From NCBI GenBank assembly GCA_036563485.1, contig DATCMI010000001.1:1241501-1305500 (forward strand): a stretch of 64,000 nucleotides of DNA. Direction: 5' to 3'. Position numbers and translations under genes: made by a program. The DNA is from Sphingomicrobium sp. GTDB lineage: Bacteria > Pseudomonadota > Alphaproteobacteria > Sphingomonadales > Sphingomonadaceae. Shown piece by piece: positions 51,863-60,935 of the stretch; position 1 is the stretch's first letter, and each line of letters starts with the position of its first letter. The notes under the pieces were generated by a model, which was not told the DNA's origin, searched no databases, and saw nothing but the letters and a program-made list of their open reading frames with translations.

Positions 51863-52662
51863 GAAGCGACCGCTTCTTCGACCTTATTCTTGATGTGATC
51901 CGTCGGCGGCTTGTGAATCGAGCGGTAACGCGCTTCGACGATGCTGAACAATCCGAACAGCAGCAGGCCGCCGGCCACCCCATATTCGACCGGCCCGCGA
52001 AGCGCGTCGAGCGCCTCCTCGAGCCCGCCGGCCCCGGCCGCATCGTGGTTGAGCGCCGAGCGGGCGAGTAACCAGCCGACGGTGAGGAAGACGATCCCGC
52101 GCGCGGCATAGCCGGCGCGGCCCATCCACCTGACCCAGCTCTCGCGCGCCCTGGTGTCGAGATTGTCGAGGAAGGAGCAACTCCACACCTTGTACAGCTG
52201 GACCAGGCCGGCACCGATCAGCACCGCGGCTGCGACAATCAGGACCAAGGTCCCCGCGGGCATTTCCAGCGCATCGGCGGCATGCTTGTGCGCATCACCG
52301 GAGTCCGAGCGGCCCTGCGTCATGATCCGGGCTGCTTTATAGCCGAGGAACAGGTAGATGCCGCCGCTGAAACCGGCGGCAATCCGCTTGCGCGTCGACT
52401 TGGCGTTGTGGCGGCCGCTGTCCATGCCGAACGCGGCATCGCTCAGCCGCCACAGGCCGTAGCCGGCCATGCCGACGACGAGCACGACCATCAGCGTCGC
52501 GCCGAACCCGCGCTGCAGATATTCGAGCGCGCCCGTTACGTCCTCGGTGCGGCCGCTGACGAGCGCCAGCCAGGCGATGACGATGTACAGGATTCCCCGG
52601 ACCACGAACCCGAACCGCGCCCACCACTGGAACTTGCTTTCGCGGGCGAGGTCGTCTGGCAT
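51859..52662 (-). CDS. DUF1206 membrane protein
   Basis: A 267-residue protein with six membrane helices arranged as three repeats of a ~85-residue unit, each with a 'R.G..ARGIVF' or 'G.RGILYIVIAWLAL'-like start. The repeats begin near residues 14, 95 and 180. This triplicated pattern is the DUF1206 family, whose function is unknown. The ATG at 52662 (MPDDLARESKFQWW) is chosen. A terminator for carD lies 40 bp upstream, so this gene has its own promoter. Confidence 0.87.
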   Translation of the reverse strand: MPDDLARESKFQWWARFGFVVRGILYIVIAWLALVSGRTEDVTGALEYLQRGFGATLMVVLVVGMAGYGLWRLSDAAFGMDSGRHNAKSTRKRIAAGFSGGIYLFLGYKAARIMTQGRSDSGDAHKHAADALEMPAGTLVLIVAAAVLIGAGLVQLYKVWSCSFLDNLDTRARESWVRWMGRAGYAARGIVFLTVGWLLARSALNHDAAGAGGLEEALDALRGPVEYGVAGGLLLFGLFSIVEARYRSIHKPPTDHIKNKVEEAVAS

Positions 52663-52701
52663 GCAGGCGTAACGACCCGCGCGCCACCTATGTTGCACAA
52701 C

Positions 52702-52736
52702 AAAAAAGCGGCGCCCCCGGAGGGACGCCGCCTTTT
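52702..52736 (-). terminator. Rho-independent terminator downstream of carD
   Basis: On the minus strand GCGGCGTCCC-TCC-GGGGGCGCCGC folds into a ~10-bp stem (one G-T pair) followed by TTTTTT. It starts 24 bp after the carD stop. On the plus strand the stem is followed by only CTTTTG, so activity is mainly leftward. Confidence 0.88.
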
Positions 52737-52760
52737 GATGTTCAGCTCAGGAGCGGACGC

Positions 52761-53294
52761 TTATGCGTCTTCCTTCGCCTTGTGATGAATGACGGCCGCC
52801 TTGTTCAGGATCTCGAGGATCTTGGCGAGCGCCGCCTTCTCGTCGGTCTGCTCCATCGCGGCCAGCTCGCGCGCCAGGCGCGAGGAAGCGGCTTCGAAGA
52901 TCTGCCGCTCGGAATAGCTCTGCTCCGGCGCATCGTCGGGACGGAACAGGTCGCGGGTCACTTCGGCGATCGAGGTCAGGTCGCCCGAGTTGATCTTGGC
53001 TTCATATTCCTGGGCCCGGCGCGACCACATGGTGCGCTTGACCTTCGGCTTGCCCTTCAGCGTTTCGAGCGCATCCTTCATGGTCTTGTCCGACGACAGC
53101 TTGCGCATGCCGACCGAGTCCGCCTTGGCGACGGGAACCCGAAGGGTCATCTTCTCCTTCTCGAACCGGAGCACGTAGAGCTCCAGGCTGGTCCCGGCGA
53201 TTTCGGTGCTTTGGAGTTCGATGACCCGGCCTACGCCATGCTTGGGGTAAACAACATAATCGCCGACATCGAAGCTAAGCGCCTTAGTAGCCAT
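52761..53294 (-). CDS. carD: CarD family transcriptional regulator
   Basis: A 177-residue RNA-polymerase-binding protein. The N-terminal Tudor-like RID domain (residues ~6-65) has 'FDVGDYVVYPKHGVGRVIEL', and the C-terminal helical DNA-binding part has 'TMWSRRAQEYEAKINSGDLT' and 'SERQIFEAASSRLARELAAM'. CarD stabilises open complexes at many promoters, notably rRNA. The length is typical of alphaproteobacterial forms. It is preceded by a 179-bp AT-richer gap that should hold its own promoter, and followed by a strong terminator. Confidence 0.94.
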   Translation of the reverse strand: MATKALSFDVGDYVVYPKHGVGRVIELQSTEIAGTSLELYVLRFEKEKMTLRVPVAKADSVGMRKLSSDKTMKDALETLKGKPKVKRTMWSRRAQEYEAKINSGDLTSIAEVTRDLFRPDDAPEQSYSERQIFEAASSRLARELAAMEQTDEKAALAKILEILNKAAVIHHKAKEDA

Positions 53295-53473
53295 TGAGTA
53301 CCTTTCCAGTTGCGGCGAGCGGAGCCGACACGTTTCGCATCGTCCCCCAAAACGACCCTTGCGGCCGTGGCTCTGCTGCCTGTTCTTGGCTTCCCTTGAA
53401 GATGGGCCGTGAATTTAGGGCCGCAGCTGAATCGCTGGCGGCCCCGTGTGACGATTTTATATCACAACTGACT

Positions 53474-54556
53474 TCAAATTGCGAGTCCGAGCTGGAGCGG
53501 CTGGCTCTGCGCGTCTTCACACAGATTATGAAGGCCAAGGCCAAGCAGCCTGATGCCTTTCGGCAGCGGATGAAGCGCGGCCAGCAGCGCCTGTCCAGCA
53601 GCGGTGAAAGCCGTAAGATCCTGAACCGGCGTGGAAAAGCTTCTTGACCGGGTGATCAGGGTGAAGTCGCCATATTTGACCTTGAGCGTCACGGTCCGGC
53701 CGGTGACGTCGGCGCGCTTCACCCGGTCCCACGCATAGCCGGCGATGCGCTCCAGCTCGGCCGCCAGCCGCTTGGGATCGGACAAGTCCTCGTCGAAGGT
53801 GCGTTCGGCGCTCACTGACTTGTACGGCCGGTCGGGCTTCACTTCCCGCTCATCGATCCCCCGGCAGATCCGATAGTACCAGCTGCCCGAGCTTCCGAAC
53901 TGTGCTTCGAGCGCCGGCAGGCTCCACTCGCGAAGGTCGGCGCCGGTGACGATGCCCAGCCGCTCCATCTTGCTCGCGGTGACGGGGCCAACGCCGTGGA
54001 AGCGCGCGACGGGCAGGCTGGCGACGAACTCCGGTCCTTTTTCCGGCGTGATCACGCACAGCCCGTCGGGCTTGCGGTGATCGGAGGCGAGCTTGGCGAT
54101 GAACTTGCAATAGGACACGCCCGCCGAGGCGGTGAGGCCCGTCTCCTCGCGAATGCGGCGGCGGATGTCCTCGGCGATGGCGCGCGCGGTGCCGAGCCCG
54201 CGCCGATCCTCCGTCACGTCGAGATAGGCCTCGTCGAGGCTCAACGGTTCGATGAGGTCGGTGTAGTCGGCGAAAATGGCGCGGATCTGGTGCGAGACGG
54301 CGCGATAGACGTCGAAGCGCGGCTTGACGAAGACCAGGTCCGGGCAGCGGCGCTTGGCGGTGACCGACGGCATGGCCGAACGGACGCCGAACTTGCGCGC
54401 TTCGTAGCTCGCGGCAGCGACGACTCCGCGATGGCCGCCGCCGACGGCGACCGGCTTGCCCTTCAGCGACGGATCGTCGCGCTGCTCCACCGACGCGTAG
54501 AAGGCGTCCATGTCGACATGGATGATCTTGCGTACGGGGCGGTCCACGCTTTGCAT
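53474..54556 (-). CDS. dinB: DNA polymerase IV (Y family)
   Basis: A 360-residue translesion polymerase. Metal-binding acidic residues are in 'IHVDMDAFYASVEQRDDPSL' and 'LSLDEAYLDVTEDRRG'. 'CKFIAKLASDHRKPDGLCVI' is the thumb entry, and 'FHGVGPVTASKMERLGI' is the HhH. The little-finger domain begins near residue 240, and the C-terminal 'QPLQLGL' could be a beta-clamp motif. The ATG at 54556 gives MQSVDRPVRK. No LexA box is seen upstream. It starts 31 bp from divergent sucC. Confidence 0.93.
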   Translation of the reverse strand: MQSVDRPVRKIIHVDMDAFYASVEQRDDPSLKGKPVAVGGGHRGVVAAASYEARKFGVRSAMPSVTAKRRCPDLVFVKPRFDVYRAVSHQIRAIFADYTDLIEPLSLDEAYLDVTEDRRGLGTARAIAEDIRRRIREETGLTASAGVSYCKFIAKLASDHRKPDGLCVITPEKGPEFVASLPVARFHGVGPVTASKMERLGIVTGADLREWSLPALEAQFGSSGSWYYRICRGIDEREVKPDRPYKSVSAERTFDEDLSDPKRLAAELERIAGYAWDRVKRADVTGRTVTLKVKYGDFTLITRSRSFSTPVQDLTAFTAAGQALLAALHPLPKGIRLLGLGLHNLCEDAQSQPLQLGLAI

Positions 54557-54587
54557 CACGGCGCTTACCTGATTAAGGCCCGCGGCC

Positions 54588-55793
54588 ATGAACATCCACG
54601 AATATCAGGCGAAAGAGCTACTCGCGAAATATGGCGTGCCGGTCCCGGCCGGCCATGCGGCAATGAGCGTTGACGAGGCGGTCGAAGCGGCATCGAAGCT
54701 TCCCGGGCCCTTGTGGGTCGTCAAGGCGCAGATCCACGCCGGCGGCCGCGGCAAGGGCAAGTTCAAGGAGTTGGGCGACCAGGCCAAGGGCGGCGTCCGC
54801 CTCGCCCACTCGGTCGACGAAGTTCGCGAGCATGCGCAGGAGATGCTCGGCAAGACCCTGGTCACGGTGCAGACCGGGCCGCAGGGCAAGGAAGTCCAGC
54901 GCCTCTACATCACCGACGGCGTCGACATCGACAAGGAATTCTATCTCGCATTGCTGGTCGACCGGGAGACTGGGCGGATCGCCGTCGTCGCGTCGACGGA
55001 AGGCGGGATGAACATCGAGGATGTCGCCCACGAAACGCCGGAGAAGATCGAGACCATCACCATCGATCCGGCGACCGGGCTGATGCCGCACCACGGCCGC
55101 GCAGTCGCCGGCGCGCTCGGCTTGTCGGGTGACCTCGCCAAGCAGGCGGCTCGGGTGCTCGCGGAGGTCTATGATGCGTTCCTCGGCACCGACGCCTCGC
55201 AGATCGAGATCAATCCGCTGGCGGTCACGGACAAGGGTCAGCTGATGGTGCTCGACGCCAAGGTCGGGTTCGACAGCAATGCCGGCTTCCGCCACCCCGA
55301 CCTCGAAGAGCTTCGCGACCTCACCGAAGAGGACCCGATGGAGGTCGAAGCGTCGAAATACGACCTTTCGTACATCAAGCTCGACGGGTCGATCGGCTGC
55401 ATGGTCAATGGCGCAGGCCTGGCGATGGCGACGATGGACATCATCAAGCTGAACGGCGCCGAGCCCGCCAACTTCCTCGATGTCGGCGGCGGCGCCAACA
55501 AGGAGAAGGTCACTGCGGCGTTCAAGATCATCCTCAGCGACCCGGCCGTCAAAGGCATATTGGTGAACATTTTCGGCGGGATCATGCGCTGCGACATCAT
55601 CGCCGACGGCATCGTCGCCGCCGCCCGGGAGGTTCAGCTCAACGTCCCGCTGGTCGTCCGCCTCGAAGGGACCAACGTGCAGCAGGGCAAGGACATCCTC
55701 GCCAACTCGGGCCTGCCGATCATCGCCGCCAACGACCTCGGCGACGCCGCCAGGAAGATCGTTGCCGAAGTGAAGCAGGTGGAACCCGCATAA
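54588..55793 (+). CDS. sucC: Succinyl-CoA synthetase beta subunit (ADP-forming)
   Basis: A 401-residue ATP-grasp TCA-cycle subunit. The N-terminus '[20 protein letters not shown]' is diagnostic. The ATP-grasp region contains '[20 protein letters not shown]', metal ligands are in '[10 protein letters not shown]', and the CoA-ligase-type C-terminal domain holds '[20 protein letters not shown]' and '[17 protein letters not shown]'. The length is slightly above the usual 386-400. The partner sucD does not follow; the next genes are etfB and etfA after a repeat-filled spacer. Confidence 0.95.
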   Translation: MNIHEYQAKELLAKYGVPVPAGHAAMSVDEAVEAASKLPGPLWVVKAQIHAGGRGKGKFKELGDQAKGGVRLAHSVDEVREHAQEMLGKTLVTVQTGPQGKEVQRLYITDGVDIDKEFYLALLVDRETGRIAVVASTEGGMNIEDVAHETPEKIETITIDPATGLMPHHGRAVAGALGLSGDLAKQAARVLAEVYDAFLGTDASQIEINPLAVTDKGQLMVLDAKVGFDSNAGFRHPDLEELRDLTEEDPMEVEASKYDLSYIKLDGSIGCMVNGAGLAMATMDIIKLNGAEPANFLDVGGGANKEKVTAAFKIILSDPAVKGILVNIFGGIMRCDIIADGIVAAAREVQLNVPLVVRLEGTNVQQGKDILANSGLPIIAANDLGDAARKIVAEVKQVEPA

Positions 55794-55799
55794 TCGTTT

Positions 55800-55876
55800 C
55801 CGTTCGGGCTGAGCTTGTCGAAGCCCTGCATTTCTTGAAGTGAAGGACAGCCCTTCGACAGGCTCAGGGCGAACGG
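55800..55876. repeat. Palindromic extragenic (REP-like) repeat, copy 2
   Basis: CCGTTCGGGCTGAGCTTGTC (from 55800) and, inverted, CCCTTCGACAGGCTCAGGGC (from 55851) are imperfect reverse complements ~25 bp apart. The core shared with the copy at 21279-21332 is GAGCTTGTCGAA / TTCGACAGGCTCAGGG. It fills the sucC-etfB spacer and would form a long stem-loop in RNA. Confidence 0.78.
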
Positions 55877-55891
55877 TTGGAGAGTGAACGA

Positions 55892-56644
55892 ATGAAGCTA
55901 CTCGTCGCCGTCAAAAGGGTGATCGACTATAACGTGAAGCCGCGGGTGAAGATGGACGGCTCCGGCGTCGATCTCGCCAACGTCAAGATGAGCATGAACC
56001 CGTTCGACGAGATTGCCGTCGAAGAGGCGATCCGGCTCAAGGAAAAAGGCGTCGCGACGGAGATCGTCGCTGTGTCGATCGGCCCGGCCAAGGCGCAGGA
56101 GACTTTGCGTACCGCGCTGGCGATGGGCGCCGACCGCGCCATTCTCATCCAGACGGACGAAGAGGTGGAACCGCTCGCGGTCGCCAAGATCCTCGCGAAG
56201 GTCGCGGCCGAAGAGCAGCCGCAGATGATCATCCTCGGCAAGCAGGCCATCGACGACGACAATAATGCGACCGGGCAGATGCTCGCCGCTCTGCTCGGCT
56301 GGCCGCAGGGCACCTTCGCGTCGAAGGTCGAGCCGGCGAACGACAATGTCACCGTCACGCGCGAAGTCGACGGTGGCCTCGAAACCGTGAAGCTGAACCT
56401 GCCGGCGGTCGTCACCACCGACCTCCGCTTGAACGAGCCGCGCTACGCCTCGCTGCCGAACATCATGAAGGCGAAGTCGAAGCCGCTCGCGACCAAGACG
56501 CCGGACGATTATGGCGTCGACATTGCGCGGCGGCTGCAGACGGTCAGCGTCGCCGAGCCGGCCAAGCGCCAGGCCGGGATCAAGGTGGGCAGCGTCGACG
56601 AACTCGTCGAGCGCCTGAAGGGCATGGGGATCACCAAGTCATGA
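55892..56644 (+). CDS. etfB: Electron transfer flavoprotein beta subunit
   Basis: A 250-residue AMP-binding subunit of the ETF heterodimer, which carries electrons from acyl-CoA dehydrogenases to ETF-ubiquinone oxidoreductase. '[20 protein letters not shown]' and '[20 protein letters not shown]' open the fold; '[20 protein letters not shown]' and '[20 protein letters not shown]' are the signature. The ATG at 55892 has GGAG 9 nt upstream. The etfA start overlaps its stop by 4 bp (ATGA). Confidence 0.96.
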   Translation: MKLLVAVKRVIDYNVKPRVKMDGSGVDLANVKMSMNPFDEIAVEEAIRLKEKGVATEIVAVSIGPAKAQETLRTALAMGADRAILIQTDEEVEPLAVAKILAKVAAEEQPQMIILGKQAIDDDNNATGQMLAALLGWPQGTFASKVEPANDNVTVTREVDGGLETVKLNLPAVVTTDLRLNEPRYASLPNIMKAKSKPLATKTPDDYGVDIARRLQTVSVAEPAKRQAGIKVGSVDELVERLKGMGITKS

Positions 56645-57570
56645 GCGTACTCGTTCTCGTCGAACATGACGGCAGCGCCATCAAGGATGCGACGCTCGCC
56701 ACCGTCACCGCCGCAGCCAAGCTGGGCGATGTTCACGCGCTTGTCGTCGGCAACAATGTCGATGCGGTCGCGCAGGCCGCTGCAAAGATCGCGGGCGTCG
56801 GCAAGGTGCTTACGGCGAGCAGCGCCGCGCTCGAGCATCAGTTGCCCGAAGCCGCCGCGCCGGTCGTCGCCAAGCTGATGGACGGTTACGACGCTTTCCT
56901 CGCGCCTGCGACCACGACCGGAAAGAACATCGCGCCGCGCGTCGCCGCCTTGCTCGACGTCATGCAGATCAGCGACGTGCTGACCATCGAGAGCGCGGAC
57001 ACGTTCACGCGCCCGATCTACGCCGGCAACGCGATCGCGACGGTGAAGTCGAGCGACGCGAAGAAAGTGCTCACCGTCCGCACCACGGGCTTCGATAAGG
57101 CTGCTGCCGACGGCGGCTCCGCCTCGGTGGAGCAGGTCGATGCAGGTCAGGACAGCGGCGGCAGCACGTTCGTCTCCCTCGAGGCTTCGGAAAGTGAACG
57201 GCCGGAACTGACCAGCGCCGGCGTCATCGTTTCCGGCGGCCGCGCGCTCGGCAGTAGCGAGCAGTTCCATGCCTTGATCGATCCGCTCGCCGACAAGCTC
57301 GGCGCCGCCGTCGGCGCATCGCGGGCCGCCGTCGATGCCGGCTATGCGCCCAACGATTATCAGGTCGGCCAGACCGGCAAGATCGTCGCGCCCAACGTCT
57401 ATATCGCGGTCGGCATTTCCGGCGCGATCCAGCACCTCGCGGGCATGAAGGATTCAAAGACGATCATCGCCATCAACAAGGACGAAGAAGCGCCGATCTT
57501 TCAGGTCGCGGACATCGGCCTCGTCGGCGACCTGTTCAAGATCATCCCGGAGCTGACCGAGAAGCTCTGA
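56641..57570 (+). CDS. etfA: Electron transfer flavoprotein alpha subunit
   Basis: A 309-residue FAD-binding subunit. The N-terminal domain (1-~190) begins '[20 protein letters not shown]'. The C-terminal FAD domain has '[20 protein letters not shown]', '[20 protein letters not shown]' and '[20 protein letters not shown]'. The length is typical. It is coupled to etfB by an ATGA overlap and ends the sucC-etfBA run. Confidence 0.96.
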   Translation: MSVLVLVEHDGSAIKDATLATVTAAAKLGDVHALVVGNNVDAVAQAAAKIAGVGKVLTASSAALEHQLPEAAAPVVAKLMDGYDAFLAPATTTGKNIAPRVAALLDVMQISDVLTIESADTFTRPIYAGNAIATVKSSDAKKVLTVRTTGFDKAAADGGSASVEQVDAGQDSGGSTFVSLEASESERPELTSAGVIVSGGRALGSSEQFHALIDPLADKLGAAVGASRAAVDAGYAPNDYQVGQTGKIVAPNVYIAVGISGAIQHLAGMKDSKTIIAINKDEEAPIFQVADIGLVGDLFKIIPELTEKL

Positions 57571-57639
57571 CGCTGGACGGCTGACGCGCCCTGGGATAGC
57601 CTGAGCTTCGCTCGGTGCTCACAGGGGGAGTGTGCGGTC

Positions 57640-58554
57640 GTGCGTCGAAGAAATTTGATAGCGGGGTCGATCGTCGCGCCATTGCTGTTGGGCGCGTCGG
57701 AGCCGCTGCGCCTGCAGCCGTCCAGTCCGTGGGTGGTCGACTACGCCGACCAGAGCTGTCGACTGATTCGCACCTTCGGGGAGGGCAAGCAGCTGACGAA
57801 GCTTTTGTTCCAAAGCGAGGGACCGGGCTCAATCGAAATGATCGTGATCGGCGAGCCAATGCGAAGTTCTGGTCCGGTGATGCGGGCGAAGCTGATGCCC
57901 GTCGACAACAAGCTAAAACCGGGCGCGACCGCTATGACAGCCGATCGCAGGCAGACTGCAGCACTATGGTCAGATGTTGATTTTCTGCCGTCCGAGGCGA
58001 TGGAGCGGGACGAGCAGGCGGCGCGCTATTACGCCGCAACGGGCATTCGCCCGCCGGCCGAGCCGCTGCCAATGCAAGCTGCGAAGAAGGCTGAGAGGCA
58101 GAGGTTTGCGAACTAAACGGTCGCCATCTCATTTGAGCCGGGGAAAGGCCGCAATGTCATTCTCGAAACGGGTTCCATGGGCGAACCGCTACAGGCTTTT
58201 GATCAGTGCGCTCGCGACTCACTGAAGGATTGGGGGGTTGATCCTGATCTGCAAGAGAAGATCGTGCGGCCACTTTGGGCCGCAGCATCACGCAATTGGA
58301 TCGGTGCAGACGACTACCCAACGAAACTGGCGGTGCAAGGGGAGGAGTCGACAGTTGCAATTCGGCTTCTCGTCGATGCCACCGGCAAGCCCACAAAGTG
58401 CACAAGTCTGACGCACTACAGAGAAAAAGAATTCAATGAGATCACGTGCGCCAAGGCGATGGAGAGGCTGCGTTTCGAGCCGGCCGAGCTATCCGACGGC
58501 ACAAAGGTACCAAGCTACTATACCCAGCACATCACATTCCGCTTGATGAACTGA
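57640..58554 (+). pseudogene. Secreted TonB-C-like protein gene interrupted by one in-frame stop (TAA at 58114-58116)
   Basis: Two frames, 57640-58116 and one resuming immediately afterwards to 58554, lie in the same reading frame and are separated only by TAA at 58114. The first encodes a signal peptide (MRRRNLIAGSIVAPLLLGAS) and 'WVVDYADQSCRLIRTFGEGK'. The bases after the stop continue as TVAISFEPGKGRNVILETGS, then MGEPLQAFDQCARD and a C-terminal domain with 'AIRLLVDATGKPTKCTSLTH', like the TonB C-terminal fold. Together they would make a 304-codon gene; as recalled, homologues are single proteins. The GTG start has GGGGGAG 9 nt upstream. Sequencing error or read-through are alternatives. 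Confidence 0.8.
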
Positions 58555-58599
58555 ATAGGCGCCGGCGCACGATCTTCGCCGCCGGTATCCGCCTCCCGA

Positions 58600-58788
58600 T
58601 TAATCGCCGCTGACGTGCTCGGGTTTGCCCTTGCGCTTGGTCGAGGCCATTTTCTCGAGTTCTTTCTCGCTCATCGATTCGGCCATCGACTTTGACGCGC
58701 CCTTGAGTTTGCTCTTGGGCGTGTCGCCCCGCTTGGCGGACAAAGCGGCGCCGGCGGCTTTCTGCTGCGCTCCGGACTTAGCTGGCAT
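58600..58788 (-). CDS. DUF3008 small basic protein
   Basis: A 62-residue Lys/Ala/Ser-rich protein beginning MPAKSGAQQKAAGAALSAKR and ending KRKGKPEHVSGD. The whole chain matches the DUF3008 family pattern (KGASKSMxESMSEKELEKxA, TKRKGxPEHV). The function is unknown and it is probably disordered or helical. It is 18 bp downstream of the inositol-phosphate synthase gene on the same strand, with an AGGAGATG ribosome site. Confidence 0.85.
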   Translation of the reverse strand: MPAKSGAQQKAAGAALSAKRGDTPKSKLKGASKSMAESMSEKELEKMASTKRKGKPEHVSGD

Positions 58789-58806
58789 GATCGCATCTCC
58801 TGTTGG

Positions 58807-59925
58807 TCAGGCTCCGCGAATGAAACGCTCCAGCTCCGCGAAGGCTTCGTCGTCCGGCACCTGACGCGGCGGGTGCTTGCAGAAGGCGGTCGACGGCGCG
58901 TGGATCGGTCCGGCCATGCCGCGGTCGAGCGCGACGCGGGCGCAGCGGATCATGTCGATGGCGACGCCGGCGCTGTTGGGCGAATCCTCAACCGACAGGC
59001 GCATCTCCAGGTTCATCGGTACGCCGCCGAACAGCTGCCCTTCCATGCGCAGGAAGCAGACCTTGTTGTCGTTCTGCCAGGCGACATAGTCGCTTGGGCC
59101 GACGTGGATGTTCTCGTCGTCGAGGCGGCGGTGGGCGACGGACTGGACGGCTTCGGTCTTGCTGACCTTCTTCGACGCCAGGCGCGAGCGTTCGAGCATG
59201 TTGAGGAAGTCGGTATTGCCGCCGGTGTTGAGCTGATAGGTGCGGTCGAGCTTCACGCCGCGCTTCTTGAACAAATCGGTGAGCACGCGGTGGACGATAG
59301 TGGCGCCGAGCTGGGCCTTGATGTCGTCGCCGATGATCGGGACGCCGGCATCCTCGAAGCGCTTCGCCCAGGTCTCGTCGCTGCCGATGAAGACCGGCAT
59401 GCAATTGACGAACGCGACGCGGGCTTCGAGCGCGCATTCGGCGTAGAATTCGGTCGCCTGCTGCGATCCCACCGGGAGATAATTGACCAGCACGTCCGTG
59501 TCGGTCTCGCGCAGGACTTCAACGACCTCTTCCTTGGTCGGCTCGCGCTCCGCGTCGGCAAGCAGGAAGGTCCGCTCCTCGTGGAAGTTCGCCATATGGT
59601 CGGCGACACCGTCGAGCACCTTGCCCATGCGCACCTTGGCGCCCGTCTCGCCGACATGATCGCAGAAGACCGCCGTGCAATTGGGCGGTGCGAAGATCGC
59701 GTCGGCGACGTCCTTGCCGACCTTGCGGCTGTCGATGTCCCAGGCCGCGACTATCTTCAGATCCTTCGGCCGGTATCCGCCGAGGTCCCAGTGAGACAAA
59801 CCGATCTGCTCGTTGGCGCCGCCGTTCGAATAATGGGCGATGCCCTGCACCAGCGAGCTGGCGCAATTGCCGACGCCGACCAGGGCGACGTTGATGTCGG
59901 TACGTTTCGGGTCGTGAAGGCTCAT
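58807..59925 (-). CDS. ino1: Inositol-3-phosphate synthase (short, actinobacterial-type)
   Basis: A 372-residue NAD-dependent enzyme converting glucose 6-phosphate to inositol 3-phosphate. The NAD motif is 'VALVGVGNCASSLVQGIAHY' (~residue 13). 'LVNYLPVGSQQATEFYAECA', 'IGDDIKAQLGATIVHRVLTD' and 'YQLNTGGNTDFLNMLERSRL' are active-site signatures, with 'VAWQNDNKVCFLRMEGQLFG' near the C-terminus. The ~370-residue length matches the short bacterial form. Its ATG overlaps the stop of the glycoside hydrolase gene (ATGA), so the product is probably made together with that enzyme and the methyltransferase. Confidence 0.94.
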   Translation of the reverse strand: MSLHDPKRTDINVALVGVGNCASSLVQGIAHYSNGGANEQIGLSHWDLGGYRPKDLKIVAAWDIDSRKVGKDVADAIFAPPNCTAVFCDHVGETGAKVRMGKVLDGVADHMANFHEERTFLLADAEREPTKEEVVEVLRETDTDVLVNYLPVGSQQATEFYAECALEARVAFVNCMPVFIGSDETWAKRFEDAGVPIIGDDIKAQLGATIVHRVLTDLFKKRGVKLDRTYQLNTGGNTDFLNMLERSRLASKKVSKTEAVQSVAHRRLDDENIHVGPSDYVAWQNDNKVCFLRMEGQLFGGVPMNLEMRLSVEDSPNSAGVAIDMIRCARVALDRGMAGPIHAPSTAFCKHPPRQVPDDEAFAELERFIRGA

Positions 59926-60935
59926 GCGGCGTTCCGTTCGGCGGCGAGGCGTTCGTCGCGGTTGAAGTGCAAGGGCGAAAGCTCCGGGGCTTGAACCTCG
60001 ACCCCCTCAGGCAGTTGCGGCGCGGCGACCCTGCTGTTGCTGTTGGCTGGCGCGTAGCGGTCGATCATCCACGCGCAGAAGTCCGCAAATGCCTGCGGGT
60101 CCCTGGCGGGACTGGTGTGGTGCGGGGCGATGCCGAGATGCTCGGGCGTGAAGCAGAAGGTGACGGTCACGTCGAAATCTTCGAGCGCGCCCATCATCCG
60201 GTCGAACCAATCGACCGCATTGGGGCGGAAGCTGTCCGCCCAGCTGAGCCCGGTGCGGATGCGCCGCGTGCCCAGCCGCTTCATCGTCGCGACCGCTTCG
60301 TCGAGCCGCGGGTCGTGAAAGTGGAACCACTGCATCAGACCGATGTCGGCGGCGTGCTTGGCATAGATGTCGAGCGCCGGCTTGGGCGTGCCGTCCTCGC
60401 GGATCAGGCCGAGGTAGAAATGGCGGTAATAAGACGAACCCTCCGCCTCGCGGTGGCGGGTTTCCGCGCCCCAGCTCTGCGGCAGGTCGAACAGCGAATA
60501 CCAGAAGACGCGCGGGACGCCCGCGGCCTTCAGGAGCTCGATCGTGCGCTCGATCCCGAATGCCTGCACCTCTTCGGCGCCGAAGCTGCTGACGCCCACT
60601 TCGGTGACCCACACGGGCTTGTCGGTGACGGCCTTGATCTCCGCGATCTTGTCGGGCCAGGCGCTGAGCGGCCACAGGTTCCAATCGAGCGGGAAACCAT
60701 GAACGGCGACCACGTCGACCGCGTCGAGCGCGCCGTGCCGTTCCATCCGCCGCAGCCAGTGGGTGTCGATCGGCGACATGCCGCCAAGCACCCGCGTCAT
60801 TGCCGGATTGACGCTGCGGATCGCTTTGCCGGCCGCGATCACATGATCCGCGAACATCCGCCACTCGGGGTCGATCTCCGGGTCCCAGTGCGACTTGTTG
60901 TTCGGCTCGTTCCAGATCATCGCCGCTTCGATCAT
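59922..60935 (-). CDS. Clan GH-A-like glycoside hydrolase with permuted barrel order
   Basis: A 337-residue protein without signal peptide. The acid/base motif comes first (IWNEPNNKSHW, Glu10), the likely nucleophile is Glu112 in 'KPVWVTEVGVSSFG', and barrel sequence runs on to ~195. Residues ~196-297 (IGLMQWFHFHDPRLDEAVAT, 'LGTRRIRTGLSWADSFRPNA', 'FDVTVTFCFTPEHLGIAPHH') look like the first three beta-alpha units that normally precede WNEPN. The barrel therefore seems circularly permuted. GH39/beta-xylosidase-like proteins are nearest by eye; the substrate is unknown. ATGA overlaps join it to both neighbours. The start at 60935 is set by the overlap. Confidence 0.72.
   Translation of the reverse strand: MIEAAMIWNEPNNKSHWDPEIDPEWRMFADHVIAAGKAIRSVNPAMTRVLGGMSPIDTHWLRRMERHGALDAVDVVAVHGFPLDWNLWPLSAWPDKIAEIKAVTDKPVWVTEVGVSSFGAEEVQAFGIERTIELLKAAGVPRVFWYSLFDLPQSWGAETRHREAEGSSYYRHFYLGLIREDGTPKPALDIYAKHAADIGLMQWFHFHDPRLDEAVATMKRLGTRRIRTGLSWADSFRPNAVDWFDRMMGALEDFDVTVTFCFTPEHLGIAPHHTSPARDPQAFADFCAWMIDRYAPANSNSRVAAPQLPEGVEVQAPELSPLHFNRDERLAAERNAA

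Noticed and set aside
52671-52696. EcfG-like promoter (GCAAC-N17-CGTT, minus strand) for the DUF1206 gene
   Set aside because: One mismatch, and the -10 element would lie only ~9 bp from the start codon, too close to be convincing.
54557-54587. Possible SOS box ahead of dinB
   Set aside because: No GTTC-N7-GTTC or GAAC-N7-GAAC pattern is present in the dinB-sucC gap.
58873-59994. A 373-codon plus-strand frame opposite ino1
   Set aside because: Composition is Ala/Asp/Glu/Val-rich without motifs, and the opposite strand encodes a well-conserved enzyme.
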